64,000 bases of DNA from Bradyrhizobium rifense (GTDB taxonomy: Bacteria; Pseudomonadota; Alphaproteobacteria; Rhizobiales; Xanthobacteraceae): NCBI RefSeq assembly GCF_008123425.1, contig NZ_VSSS01000026.1:61730-125729 (forward strand). The letters are read 5' to 3'. Position 1 is the first letter of the stretch, and the number at the start of each line of letters is the position of its first letter. The position numbers and the translations under genes are program-made. Below, piece after piece: positions 35,782 through 45,285 of this stretch. Under the pieces are notes generated by a model, which was not told the DNA's origin, made no database searches, and saw only the letters and a list, made by a program, of their open reading frames with translations.

Positions 35782-37149
35782 CTACGCCCGCAGCAGCGCC
35801 TCGATATATCGCGCCGCGCACAGCAATGTGCGGTCCTGTCCGCGCCGGGCGATGATCTGGAGGCCGAAGGGAAGTCCGGCCTTGTCACGCCCGCAGGGGA
35901 TCGAGATCGCCGGCAGCCGGGCGTGATTGACGAACGGCGTGAACACGGCGTGCCCGCGGGGGCTCGCCGGGCGGCCGCCGATCATGTCGGGCCCAAGCTG
36001 CGTGAACGGCCAGGCGACGCAGGGCACCGTCGGGGCCAGCAGCACGTCGACTTCGGTGAAGAAGGCCGCAAACGCATGGGCGATCGACGTGCTGGCAATC
36101 AGCGCCCGGGCAACATCGCTGCCTGACCAGGCGAGTCCGCGCTCGATCTGCTTGGCGATATCGGGATCGAAGACGGCGGGATCCTTGCGAAAGGCATCGC
36201 CGTAGAGAGCGGCAAGGCCCGCGTGCTGAAGCGGCATGATCGCGTCTTCCGTCGTACCCGGCGGCCAGACGGGATCGCGTTGTGCGATAGGTAAGCCCGC
36301 CGCGGCGAGACGCGCAACCGTGGAGGCGAGCCCATTCGCGACGACATCGTCGACCGCGGCGTCGAGCCCGAGACGCGGCGAAAACGCGATGCGCAGGCCG
36401 GAGATGTCAACGGCATCTTGCGCGATGTTCGCTGAATCCGGATCGCGCGCATCGACGCCGGCCATCGCTTCGAACGCCAGCGCGATATCGGCGACATCGG
36501 CCGCGATCGGCGCGATGACGGAGAGGCCGAAGAATGGTTCGGCGAAACCGGGCCCATACGGGATCGCGCCGTAGGACGGCTTGAAGCCGGCAACGCCGAC
36601 ATGGGCCGGCGGCCTGCGGCTGGAGCCGCCCGCATCGGTGCCGATCGCGAGCGGGACGAGGCCTGCGGCGACGGCTGCGGCGGGTCCGCCCGAAGAGCCG
36701 CCGGGCGTCAGTGCGGGATTTTGCGGATGCCGTGTTGGCCCATACAGCGGCGAGGTCGTGACGCCCTTGCTGGCGAACTCGGATGTTGCCCCGATGCCGA
36801 CAACAACAGCGCCGGCGCGGCGCAACCGCTCGATCGCAATCGCATCCTGCGGCGCGATGAAATCGGCGAACAGGCGCGAGCCCTGCGTCACGCGCCAGCC
36901 GCCAACCCAGATATTGTCCTTGACGATGACGGGAACGCCGGCGAGCGACACGGTCTCGCCATCGCGCAGGCGTGCATCGACCGTTGCGGCATCGGCGAGC
37001 GTGCGTGCGGGATCGATCGTGACGACCGCATTCAAGGCCTTCGCGGCCTCGATGCGGGCGAGGGCGGCTTTGGCAGTCTCGACAGCGCTGATCCGTCCGG
37101 CGCTGACGTCGGCCGCAATGTCGCGCGCGCTATGTGCCGGTTTTGTCAT
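35782..37149 (-). CDS. Amidase signature family hydrolase
   Basis: This 455-residue cytoplasmic hydrolase of the GatA/AtzF-like amidase signature superfamily has the Ser-Ser-Lys triad region: Lys77 in PVIVKDN, the glycine-serine motif TPGGSSGGPAAAVAAG (residues 148-162), and the nucleophilic serine in IGTDAGGSSRRP (about Ser176). The length fits stand-alone amidases. Its start overlaps the end of the MFS gene by 20 bp, so the MFS-amidase pair is an operon that probably imports and hydrolyses an amide or ureide. The substrate cannot be told from sequence. Confidence 0.9.
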   Translation of the reverse strand: MTKPAHSARDIAADVSAGRISAVETAKAALARIEAAKALNAVVTIDPARTLADAATVDARLRDGETVSLAGVPVIVKDNIWVGGWRVTQGSRLFADFIAPQDAIAIERLRRAGAVVVGIGATSEFASKGVTTSPLYGPTRHPQNPALTPGGSSGGPAAAVAAGLVPLAIGTDAGGSSRRPPAHVGVAGFKPSYGAIPYGPGFAEPFFGLSVIAPIAADVADIALAFEAMAGVDARDPDSANIAQDAVDISGLRIAFSPRLGLDAAVDDVVANGLASTVARLAAAGLPIAQRDPVWPPGTTEDAIMPLQHAGLAALYGDAFRKDPAVFDPDIAKQIERGLAWSGSDVARALIASTSIAHAFAAFFTEVDVLLAPTVPCVAWPFTQLGPDMIGGRPASPRGHAVFTPFVNHARLPAISIPCGRDKAGLPFGLQIIARRGQDRTLLCAARYIEALLRA

Positions 37150-38326
37150 GGCCTCCCCAGATCAACGCCACTGTGCCGCAGAGCGCGAGGCACGCCAAGG
37201 CGAAGAAGGCCGCGCCAAGGCTGGCCGCACCGTCCAGGATCGACACCAGCGCCGGCGCGGCCAACAGGCCTGCATAGGATGCGGTCAGGACGGCGCCCGT
37301 GGTCTCGCCGATCCTGTCCTGCGGTGCGAGGCGCGCGATTTCGGCGACAAAGACACCGTTCCAGCCCGACGCCGTGAGGCCGAACAGCGCGGCAATGGCG
37401 AATTGGCCGCTGGGGCCAAGCGAGGCACCGTCGAGGCCGAGCAGCGCGGCACAGAAGGCCATGCCAAGGCCGATCACGACGAGCACCATGCGTGGGGCAT
37501 TGAGGCGCATGGCGACAAAACCCCAGCCGAGCCGGCCGACCAAGCCGCCTCCTTGCGCGCAGGCGAGCGCTATGCCGGCCTCGACATGGCTCAGGCCAAG
37601 CTCGCTTGTGCCAAGCGTGACGAAGACGGTGTTGAGCGAGACCTGCATCGCACTGAACGGCATCGAGGCCAACGCCAGCATCGCGATGCGCTTATCCGCA
37701 GTCACCAGCGCTAGTCGCGCGCGGAGGTTAAGTTCTGGGGGAGGGACGATCTTGCCGGCATAGATCGGTCGCAACCCCTCGAACAGCAGAATCGCCACAA
37801 GCGCGCTGGCCGCGGCCGCCGCGTAGCACCACGCCGGGCCAAACGCGATCGCGATCGCAGGCAGCGCCAGCGAGCCGCAGACGGCACCGATCTGGTTGCC
37901 GGTCTGGCGCACCGAAAAGACGAAGGCACGGCGCTCGGCGGTCACGAGCCGCGAAAGCAGGGCTGCGCTCGCTGGCGTCTCGGGCCCGAAGGCGAGGCCA
38001 AGGCAAAGGCCGGCGGCGAGCAGTGCGGCCGTCGATCCCAGCGAGGCCAGCGCCATGCTGACGACGATGGCCGCCGCACAGAGGCTTGCGATCCGGAGTG
38101 AACCCATGCGGGCAATAAAACCGCCGCCCCAGAACGAGGCGGGGATGCCGACGGCGAACACCGCGCATGAGAACATCGAGAGCTGCCAGACCTCGATATG
38201 GGCGCGCGGTGCGACCACGCCCGGCGCAAACAGCGCGAGCGCAACCAGCGCCTGAAGCCAGGTCATCGCCCCCAGGGCAGGTAGCAATGCGGGCGCTGGC
38301 CGAAGAGGCGCGTTTGCGTCTACCAT
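37130..38326 (-). CDS. MFS transporter
   Basis: A 398-residue major facilitator with about 12 hydrophobic segments. The charged loop between helices 2 and 3 is FIARMGSLRIASL, and ALLSRLVTAERRAFVFSVRQTGNQIG lies in the helix 4-5 region. A central loop (YAGKIVPPPELNLRARLAL) separates the halves. The substrate is unknown. Cotranscription with the overlapping amidase suggests import of its substrate. The 26-bp gap to the divergent HIUase-like gene at 38353 is very short, so the two promoters must overlap the coding ends. Confidence 0.88.
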   Translation of the reverse strand: MVDANAPLRPAPALLPALGAMTWLQALVALALFAPGVVAPRAHIEVWQLSMFSCAVFAVGIPASFWGGGFIARMGSLRIASLCAAAIVVSMALASLGSTAALLAAGLCLGLAFGPETPASAALLSRLVTAERRAFVFSVRQTGNQIGAVCGSLALPAIAIAFGPAWCYAAAAASALVAILLFEGLRPIYAGKIVPPPELNLRARLALVTADKRIAMLALASMPFSAMQVSLNTVFVTLGTSELGLSHVEAGIALACAQGGGLVGRLGWGFVAMRLNAPRMVLVVIGLGMAFCAALLGLDGASLGPSGQFAIAALFGLTASGWNGVFVAEIARLAPQDRIGETTGAVLTASYAGLLAAPALVSILDGAASLGAAFFALACLALCGTVALIWGGHDKTGT

Positions 38327-38352
38327 GGCGCTGTGCTCATGGGAGGAACATC

Positions 38353-38688
38353 GTGGCAGGCGGCATTTCCATTCACGCGGTCGATGTAGCGAGCGGACGG
38401 CCTGCGCAGGGGCTGCGCGTCGAGATCTGGCGGATCGATCCGGATTCGCTGCGCATCGCCGACGGGCGGCTCGGCGCCAACGGCGTGCTCGATCATCCCG
38501 TCGCGCAAGGCGCGGGCGTGACGGCCGGAGAGTACGAGGTGCTGTTTCATCTCGGCGAGTTCTTTGGCGACAGCGACGGTTTTCTCACGGTGACGCCGTT
38601 CCGCTTCCGCATCAAGGATGTCAACGAGCATTTTCATCTGCCGCTGAAGTTCACGCGCTGGGGCTATTCGCTGTTCCGCGGCGCCTGA
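38353..38688 (+). CDS. Transthyretin-like / 5-hydroxyisourate hydrolase family protein
   Basis: This 111-residue protein aligns by eye with HIUase (PucM/HiuH): ISIHAVDVASGRPAQGL at the N-terminus with the first active-site His, and RFRIKDVNEHFHLPLKFTRWGYS with the second. True HIUases end in Tyr-Arg-Gly-Ser; this one ends in Phe-Arg-Gly-Ala, so substrate preference may differ. HIUase opens 5-hydroxyisourate in urate breakdown, but no urate oxidase or OHCU decarboxylase is seen here. Its neighbours are amidase, hydantoin and racemase genes. The GTG start has GGAGGA about 6 bp upstream. It converges on the permease gene with no gap (TGATCA shared stops). Confidence 0.82.
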   Translation: MAGGISIHAVDVASGRPAQGLRVEIWRIDPDSLRIADGRLGANGVLDHPVAQGAGVTAGEYEVLFHLGEFFGDSDGFLTVTPFRFRIKDVNEHFHLPLKFTRWGYSLFRGA

Positions 38689-39504
38689 TCAGTTCGTCAG
38701 CCGCCGCGACAGGCCCGTCACGCGTTCCATGACCGCAACCAGCACGACTGTGGCAATGATCAGCACGCTCGACAGTGCAGCGATGGTGACGTCGAGCTTG
38801 CCCTCGAGATCCTGCCACATCCGGATCGGCAGCATGTCGGTTGCGGCATCGCGCAGGAACAGCGAAACCGGCACGTTGTCGAAGGACGACATGAAGGCGA
38901 TGAAGGCGCCTGCGATGATGCCAGGCCGGATCAGCGGCAGCACGATACGCCGGAAAGTATAGAGGCGGCTCGCGCCCAGCACGGCCGAACTTTCGAGCAA
39001 GGTCGGCTCGAGCTGGGCAAGAGCTGCGACCGTGTTGCGGACGACATAGGGGACGCAGACCACGGTGTGGCCGATCACCAGTGTCAGCGGCGACACCGGC
39101 AGGCCGACCAGCGAGAACAGCATCAGCGCAGCCAAACCAAAAGCCAGCGCCGGCAGCACCAGCGGCGACATGAAGAGAGAATCGAGCAGCCGCGCCGACA
39201 GCTTCTGTGACCGCGAGATCGCGAGTGCCGCCGCGACACCGAGCACGATCGACAGGCAGGTCGCCCACAGCGCCACGATGAGGCTGTTCTTTGCCGCGAA
39301 GTGGAGCTGCCAGGCATCCCACAGTTCGGCGTACCAGCGCAGCGAATAACCCGGCGGCGGGAATCTCAGCGAGAAGCCGCTGGTGAAGGAAACGATCAGC
39401 ACCACCAGCGACGGCGCAATGATGATGATCAGCGCAATGATCGCGATGACAGTCATCACGAATTCGAAGCTGATCGCTTCAAGGGTCCGCTTGCGTCCGT
39501 TCAT
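38689..39504 (-). CDS. ABC transporter permease, PotC-like
   Basis: This 271-residue inner-membrane permease of the polyamine/iron-type (CUT1-like) importer family has six hydrophobic segments. The EAA-loop coupling motif is SAVLGASRLYTFRRIVLPLIRPGIIAG at about residues 175-201. The start at 39504 overlaps the stop of the next upstream permease by one base (TGATG). It is the last gene of the minus-strand ATPase-binding protein-permease-permease operon. A second frame in the same region is its shadow. Confidence 0.92.
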   Translation of the reverse strand: MNGRKRTLEAISFEFVMTVIAIIALIIIIAPSLVVLIVSFTSGFSLRFPPPGYSLRWYAELWDAWQLHFAAKNSLIVALWATCLSIVLGVAAALAISRSQKLSARLLDSLFMSPLVLPALAFGLAALMLFSLVGLPVSPLTLVIGHTVVCVPYVVRNTVAALAQLEPTLLESSAVLGASRLYTFRRIVLPLIRPGIIAGAFIAFMSSFDNVPVSLFLRDAATDMLPIRMWQDLEGKLDVTIAALSSVLIIATVVLVAVMERVTGLSRRLTN

Positions 39505-40367
39505 CACGCGCCTCCATAGCCGCGTGACATGCGGCCGAGCGTGGTGAAGACGGAGACGACTGCGAGCACGGCGAGCAGGAAGATGATCGAGATCGCAGAC
39601 GCAAACGGCCAGTTCTGCAGTGTGGACGCCTGCTGATAGAGATACATCGGCATGAACAGCATCTGCCCGCCGCCGATCAGCGACTGGGTGATGAAGGCGG
39701 TGATCGCGGCGGCATAGGTCAGCGTGCATCCGGCGATCACGCCCGGCAGTGAGAGCGGCAGCACGATCCTGAAGAAAGTGCGCCAGCTCCCGGCGCCGAG
39801 CGAGCAGGAGGCGTCGTCGAGATTGGGGTCGATGCGGCCGAGTGCGGTGATCAGCGGCAGTGTCATCAGTGGCATCTGCACCTGCGCCAGCGCGATCACC
39901 ACGCCGAACTGGGTGTAGAGCAGCTTCAACGGCGTATCGATGATGCCGAGCGATTGCAGCGTGGCGTTGATGATGCCCTGGCGGCCCAGGATGACGATCC
40001 AGGCGAAGGTGCGCACCACCACGCTGGTCAGGAGCGGCAGCAGCACGATCAGGATGATAACGGTCTGCAGCCGTGGCCCGACCCGTTGGTAGAGCCAGGC
40101 GATGGGAAAGCCGAGCACGAGGCAGACAGCGGTCACTTCGGCACCCAGCAATAGCGTCGAGCCGAGTACGCTGAGGCTGAAGGGATCGGTGAGGAAATGC
40201 AGGTACTGGCCGACCCCCCAATGGAGCCCGGCCGTGTCGTTGTGCAGTGAGAGCCAGAGCAGTTGCAGCAGCGGCGCCACGAAGAAGACCAGGAAGAACA
40301 GCGCCAGCGGCGCTGCCAATCCCATTCCGTAGGACGTCACGTCCCGTGATGCCGGTGCTGTGCCCAT
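39504..40367 (-). CDS. ABC transporter permease, PotB-like
   Basis: This 287-residue permease has six membrane segments (first at about residues 15-37) and the EAA loop ASCSLGAGSWRTFFRIVLPLSLPGVIAG. It pairs with the downstream PotC-like permease and is preceded by the binding protein gene 9 bp upstream. The family imports polyamines or other small cationic and organic solutes; the actual substrate is undetermined. Confidence 0.92.
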   Translation of the reverse strand: MGTAPASRDVTSYGMGLAAPLALFFLVFFVAPLLQLLWLSLHNDTAGLHWGVGQYLHFLTDPFSLSVLGSTLLLGAEVTAVCLVLGFPIAWLYQRVGPRLQTVIILIVLLPLLTSVVVRTFAWIVILGRQGIINATLQSLGIIDTPLKLLYTQFGVVIALAQVQMPLMTLPLITALGRIDPNLDDASCSLGAGSWRTFFRIVLPLSLPGVIAGCTLTYAAAITAFITQSLIGGGQMLFMPMYLYQQASTLQNWPFASAISIIFLLAVLAVVSVFTTLGRMSRGYGGA

Positions 40368-40376
40368 GCGACGCCT

Positions 40377-41423
40377 CTAGATCTTGATCTCGCGATTGAA
40401 GCGCTCGATCCAGGTCGAGCGCTGCTCGTTGATCTTCTTCCAGTCCTGGAACACGAACTTCTGTTTCAGCTCGGCTGTGTCCTTGGCAAGCACGCGCGCG
40501 ATCTCGCCGCCCATCGCCACCTTGGAATTGGTCGGCACGATCAGATAGGGCGAGTTCATCAGCGCGGTCTGCACTTCCGGGCTGAGCGATGCCTCGATCA
40601 GCTTGAAGGCGAGCTCGCGATTGGGCGAGTTCTTGACGATGTGGATCGTGGTCTTGAAGGCGATGGCGCCTTCCTTCGGCGCCACGAACTCGACCGGCAC
40701 GCCGCGGGCTTTCAGGATCTGGATGGCGTTGAAATTGCCGGGCGAGATGTCGATCTGGCCCTGCTGGAACAGGGTGGCGAGCGCACCGGGATTGGCGGCG
40801 ACCGCGGCGAGATTGGGCTTCAGCTCCTCGATCGCCTTGAAGCCTGGATCGACATTGGCCTCCGAGCCGCCACGCATTTTCGCGATCTCGACCAGCCAGC
40901 CGGTGCCGAGCGTCGAATTGAGGTTGGTGATGCCGACGCGGCCCTTGAATTCCGGCTTCCACAGATCGGCCCAGGAGGTCGGCGGCGTCTTGACGGCTTC
41001 CGGATTATAGGTGAGGCCGACGACCTGGAAGAACGGAGCGGGGCCCATCGGCTCCTGCGCCTCGGTGATCAGGTCCTTGTAATAGGCGCTCTTCTCGACC
41101 GGATAGGGCTCTGCGAGATCCTGGCCAATCGCCACAAGCGCCGGACCGGGATCGTGCAGCATGACGTCGATCGGCGGATTGGCCTTGGCGGCGTTGATCT
41201 TCGCGATCTGGTCGACCGACAGCATTGGATCGAGCACGATCGCCGCGTCCGAATTGGCTTTGCGGAACGCCGGCACCAGCACGGCCTTGTGCGCTTCCTC
41301 CCAGCTTCCGGTGAAGGTCGCAAACACCAGTGGGCGGGCCTGGGCGTAGCTCAAGCCCGGAAACGCCTTCATGGCGCCGAGGGTGAGCGCGGTGGTCATC
41401 AGGCTTCGGCGGTTGAGGATCAT
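40377..41423 (-). CDS. ABC transporter periplasmic substrate-binding protein, PotD/spermidine-putrescine-like
   Basis: This 348-residue protein has a twin-arginine-containing signal (LNRRSLMTTALTLGA; cleavage near Tyr-Ala-Gln) and a type II periplasmic-binding fold (FATFTGSWEEAHKAVLVPAFRK; INAAKANPPIDVMLHDPGPA; DISPGNFNAIQILKARGVPVEF). The order ATPase, binding protein, permease, permease is that of a polyamine/opine-type importer. Sequence does not reveal the ligand. The amidase and racemase-like neighbours suggest an amide or hydantoin derivative. Confidence 0.9.
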   Translation of the reverse strand: MILNRRSLMTTALTLGAMKAFPGLSYAQARPLVFATFTGSWEEAHKAVLVPAFRKANSDAAIVLDPMLSVDQIAKINAAKANPPIDVMLHDPGPALVAIGQDLAEPYPVEKSAYYKDLITEAQEPMGPAPFFQVVGLTYNPEAVKTPPTSWADLWKPEFKGRVGITNLNSTLGTGWLVEIAKMRGGSEANVDPGFKAIEELKPNLAAVAANPGALATLFQQGQIDISPGNFNAIQILKARGVPVEFVAPKEGAIAFKTTIHIVKNSPNRELAFKLIEASLSPEVQTALMNSPYLIVPTNSKVAMGGEIARVLAKDTAELKQKFVFQDWKKINEQRSTWIERFNREIKI

Positions 41424-41453
41424 GTCGAACTCCCTGTGGACTATGGACTGGAT

Positions 41454-42548
<1,095 letters not shown>

Positions 42549-42578
42549 GGTGTTGCCTCCCCTTCTTCCCGGAAAGAA

Positions 42579-42594
42579 AGCAAGTCTCGTGCCC
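42579..42594 (-). promoter_or_regulatory. Candidate sigma-54 (-24/-12) promoter for the polyamine-type ABC operon
   Basis: Read on the minus strand, the site is GGGCACGAGACTTGCT. It keeps the invariant GG and GC with exactly 10 bp between them and matches 15 of 16 positions of the consensus TGGCACGrNNNTTGCW. Initiation would fall near 42567, about 20 nt before the ATPase start codon. No sigma-54 activator gene is present in the window. Confidence 0.55.
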
Positions 42595-42617
42595 TCGCAT
42601 CTCTGGTCCGACCCTTC

Positions 42618-43370
42618 TCACGCGTTGTCGCGATGCTCGAGCCGGGCGGCGAGCACCTCGGCAAGACCAATGGTTGGCTTGGCTGCAGGCCTTCGGAACG
42701 TCCCCGCCGTGGCCTTGCGCAGGCGCAGCGCAACTAGCGCCTCGGCCTGCTTCACCGAGGCGATCACTTGATCAACCACCGGGACGGGGACCCGGTCGGC
42801 GACGCGCTCGGCGAGGCCCGAAAGCGGGGCGCCCGCGAAGATCAGAACGTCGGCCTCGTCCTCGACGATCGCACGATGCGCGAGATCGACGAGCACATCC
42901 TCCTTTTCGGTGCCGACCTCGGAGATCGCTTGAAACGGCGTATCGAGCATGCGGATACCAGCGCAGCGCTCCCATAGCCCGTGGGCGCGGACGCATTCCT
43001 CGTACCAGGGCCCCAAGGCCTGTGCGAAAGTGACGATGGCAAAGCGGCGCCCGGCCATGCAGGCCGTGAGCATCGCCGCTTCCGCCATGCCGACCACGGG
43101 AATGTCGAAGGTCTCGCGTGCGGCGAACAGGCCGGGGTCACCGAAGGCTGCGATAATTGCGGCGTCGACGTTCCGCTGCTGCTCGGCCAGCATCTCCAGC
43201 GCAATGGCGCCACCGATCTGGGCCTCGGTGCGCGTCGAGATATAGGGCACGCCGCGCGTCGCGGTGCAGGGGATCAGCTCGGTGCCGGGAGACGCCGCGC
43301 GCTGTCCGACGCCCGTCATCAGCCGGGTGACCTCGGTGCTGGTGTTCGGGTTGAGCAGCAGAAGCTTCAT
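42618..43370 (-). CDS. Asp/Glu/hydantoin racemase superfamily protein lacking both catalytic cysteines
   Basis: This 250-residue protein has the family N-terminus LLLLNPNTSTEVTRLMTG and the segment AAFGDPGLFAARETFDIPVVGMAEAAM. Hydantoin racemases have cysteine before the x-DPGL motif and a second in a GCAGM-like loop. Here the first position is Ala75 and the second loop reads Phe-Ala-Gly-Ala-Pro (about 178-182). Two-base racemisation is therefore unlikely. A binding, lyase or altered-isomerase role is possible. It overlaps the regulator gene by 4 bp and lies upstream of the ABC operon. The paralogue at 52270-52932 keeps both cysteines. Confidence 0.85.
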   Translation of the reverse strand: MKLLLLNPNTSTEVTRLMTGVGQRAASPGTELIPCTATRGVPYISTRTEAQIGGAIALEMLAEQQRNVDAAIIAAFGDPGLFAARETFDIPVVGMAEAAMLTACMAGRRFAIVTFAQALGPWYEECVRAHGLWERCAGIRMLDTPFQAISEVGTEKEDVLVDLAHRAIVEDEADVLIFAGAPLSGLAERVADRVPVPVVDQVIASVKQAEALVALRLRKATAGTFRRPAAKPTIGLAEVLAARLEHRDNA

Positions 43371-44116
43371 GATTGCGACGCCTTCTGCCTGGGTTGGGAT
43401 TTGGCGAGGACTTCGAGCAGCGCCGTGCCGGTGCGTGCGACATGAGCGCCGAGCAGGCGGCCGGCCGCCTCGCCGTTGCGCGCCTCGAGCGCGGCAAGAA
43501 TAGCGGCGTGCTCGTCGACCGAATTGCTCCAGCGGCGGTCGGCACCGAGGGCGAGGTAGCGCGCGCGCTCGGCGCGGGTGATCAGCGTCTCATGCGCCTC
43601 GCGTAGCGGCGTGTTGCGGGCCATACGGACGATGGTGGTGTGGATATCACCGTTGATGGCGAAGTAGTCGTCGAGCTTGCCGCTACGGTGATGACCCTCC
43701 ATCCGGGTCTGAAGCGTGCGCAAGCGGGCAAGATCGCGCTCGGTGGCACGCGCCGCGGCGAGCTCTGCGGCAAGTCGCTCGATGCCGGCCAGCGCCTCGA
43801 ACAATTCGGAGATGCCGTCGACCGCGAGGCTTGCGATGCGCGGGCTGCGGTTCGGCCGCAGCTCGATCAATCCTTCGGCGGCGAGCACCTTCATCGCCTC
43901 GCGCAGCGGTGTGCGCGACACGCCAAGCGACTTCGAGAGTTTGGTCTCCTGGGTCTGCGATCCCGGCGGCAGCTCGCCGCGAATGATCATCGTGCGCATC
44001 CGCGCGGCCGCGCGCTCATGCAGGCCCATCCGCTTGAGTTTGGGCGATTTTCGCCCCTTCGGCGCCTCCGATTTTGGCTGCACGCGTGCCTCGCTTCTCA
44101 AATTGATCTTAGCCAT
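43367..44116 (-). CDS. GntR family transcriptional regulator (FadR/FCD subfamily)
   Basis: This 249-residue regulator has an N-terminal basic stretch, then a winged helix-turn-helix (IIRGELPPGSQTQETKLSKSLGVSRTPLREAMKVLAAEGLIELRPNR, about residues 45-90). An all-helical FCD ligand-binding domain follows, with metal-ligand candidates in NGDIHTTIVRMARN and DEHAAILAAL. The start at 44116 has GGGAA close upstream. The 4-bp overlap with the racemase-like gene and the divergent ABC transporter suggest it controls both flanking units. Inverted repeats in the intergenic region are candidate operators. Confidence 0.9.
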   Translation of the reverse strand: MAKINLRSEARVQPKSEAPKGRKSPKLKRMGLHERAAARMRTMIIRGELPPGSQTQETKLSKSLGVSRTPLREAMKVLAAEGLIELRPNRSPRIASLAVDGISELFEALAGIERLAAELAAARATERDLARLRTLQTRMEGHHRSGKLDDYFAINGDIHTTIVRMARNTPLREAHETLITRAERARYLALGADRRWSNSVDEHAAILAALEARNGEAAGRLLGAHVARTGTALLEVLAKSQPRQKASQS

Positions 44117-44168
44117 TTCCCGCTCTCTGGCTTGCCCAAAATATCGACGCATCTGGCTGAAAACAAAT

Positions 44169-44200
44169 GCATACCGCGCAAATTGTATGCAGCATGCAAA
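44169..44200. promoter_or_regulatory. Candidate GntR operator in the divergent intergenic region
   Basis: TGCATAC (44169-44175) and its exact complement GTATGCA (44186-44192) form an inverted repeat with 10-bp spacing. The second half also belongs to TTGTATGCAGCATGCAA (44184-44200), a near-perfect palindrome with one mismatch per arm pair. Such AT-leaning palindromes with GTATGCA/TGCATAC half-sites resemble FadR-subfamily operators. The rest of the 164-bp gap shows no clear -35/-10 pair. Confidence 0.5.
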
Positions 44201-44280
44201 AGCGGATTGCGCAGCGGCGAAGAGCGACGGATGATCTTGCGCGATGCGCGAGATGTCGCGCCTTCGAAACGGAGTAAGCG

Positions 44281-45285
44281 ATGCGGACGAGTTTGCGACT
44301 GGGCCTGATGATGCTGGCGGCGCTGCTTGGTGGAAGCGATCTCGCCTCCGCGCAGACCGCGAAGATAAAGCTCGGCTACGCCAAATGTGCGCATTGCCTG
44401 CCGATGTCGCTGATCCCGGGCATGGCCAAGAATGTCGAGGTCGAGGCCACCGGCTTCAACTCGGGCAATGACGTCCTCACCGCTTTGATATCGAAGAGCA
44501 TCGACGTCGCGCAGGTTACCTACCTGCACTACATCACCGCGCTCGACAAAGGTTTTGACGTCGTCGCCGTGTCCGGCCAGATCAACGGCGGCTCGGAATG
44601 CCTCTCGTCTACGAAGCTGAACCTTCCGCCTGATGATTGGACCGCGTTCAAGGCGATGGTTGCCAAGGGGAAGAGCGATGGCCAGCCGCTCAAGGTCGCA
44701 GCGTCTCGCGGCAACGCGCAGGACATTCACATGCGTGGCGCATTTCTCAAGCAGGGTGTCGATCCCAACAAGGACATCCAGTTCATCAACATTCCAAATC
44801 CATCCGATCACCTCGCGGCGCTCCAGCGTGGCGAGGTCGACATGATCTGCTCGGTCGAACCGTTTGCTTCGCAGATCCGGCTCGCCGGCGCAGGCAAGCA
44901 CTTTGTGTTGCCCTACGACCAGGCAGCCGGAAATCTCACGAACCTCATCGTCACCCGGTCCGACGTGATCGCGAGCCAGCGTGCCGGCGTTCAGGGCGTC
45001 GTCACCGCCGTGGTCGAGCTCGACAACAAGCTGGTCGCTGACAAGGGTCCGTGGATCGACGTCATCAACAAGCTCACCGGCCTCGACAAGACGGTCGCGA
45101 CCGAGGCGCTGAACAATGCTTCGCCCGATCCCGCGATCCATCGTTCGCAGACGCTCGCGATCGCGGCGATGATGCGCGACCTCAAATACATTTCGAAGGA
45201 CGTCTCCGCTGAAGCGGAGAAGAATATGGACTATTCGTTCCTGGAGCAGGCCACGGGAAAAGCCAAGAATGACCTCGGTTACTGA
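44281..45285 (+). CDS. ABC transporter substrate-binding protein, NitT/TauT type
   Basis: This 334-residue periplasmic protein has a signal peptide (cleavage near Ala-Ser-Ala-Gln) and an SsuA/THI5-like fold (KLGYAKCAHCLPMSLIPGM; LTALISKSIDVAQVTYLHYI; HLAALQRGEVDMICSVEPFA). The mature N-terminus carries a Cys-Ala-His-Cys pair, unusual for the family. It is the first gene of a five-gene run that includes a hydantoinase and is divergent from the GntR regulator. The likely ligand is a small nitrogenous compound such as a pyrimidine, hydantoin or ureide; this rests on context only. Confidence 0.88.
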   Translation: MRTSLRLGLMMLAALLGGSDLASAQTAKIKLGYAKCAHCLPMSLIPGMAKNVEVEATGFNSGNDVLTALISKSIDVAQVTYLHYITALDKGFDVVAVSGQINGGSECLSSTKLNLPPDDWTAFKAMVAKGKSDGQPLKVAASRGNAQDIHMRGAFLKQGVDPNKDIQFINIPNPSDHLAALQRGEVDMICSVEPFASQIRLAGAGKHFVLPYDQAAGNLTNLIVTRSDVIASQRAGVQGVVTAVVELDNKLVADKGPWIDVINKLTGLDKTVATEALNNASPDPAIHRSQTLAIAAMMRDLKYISKDVSAEAEKNMDYSFLEQATGKAKNDLGY

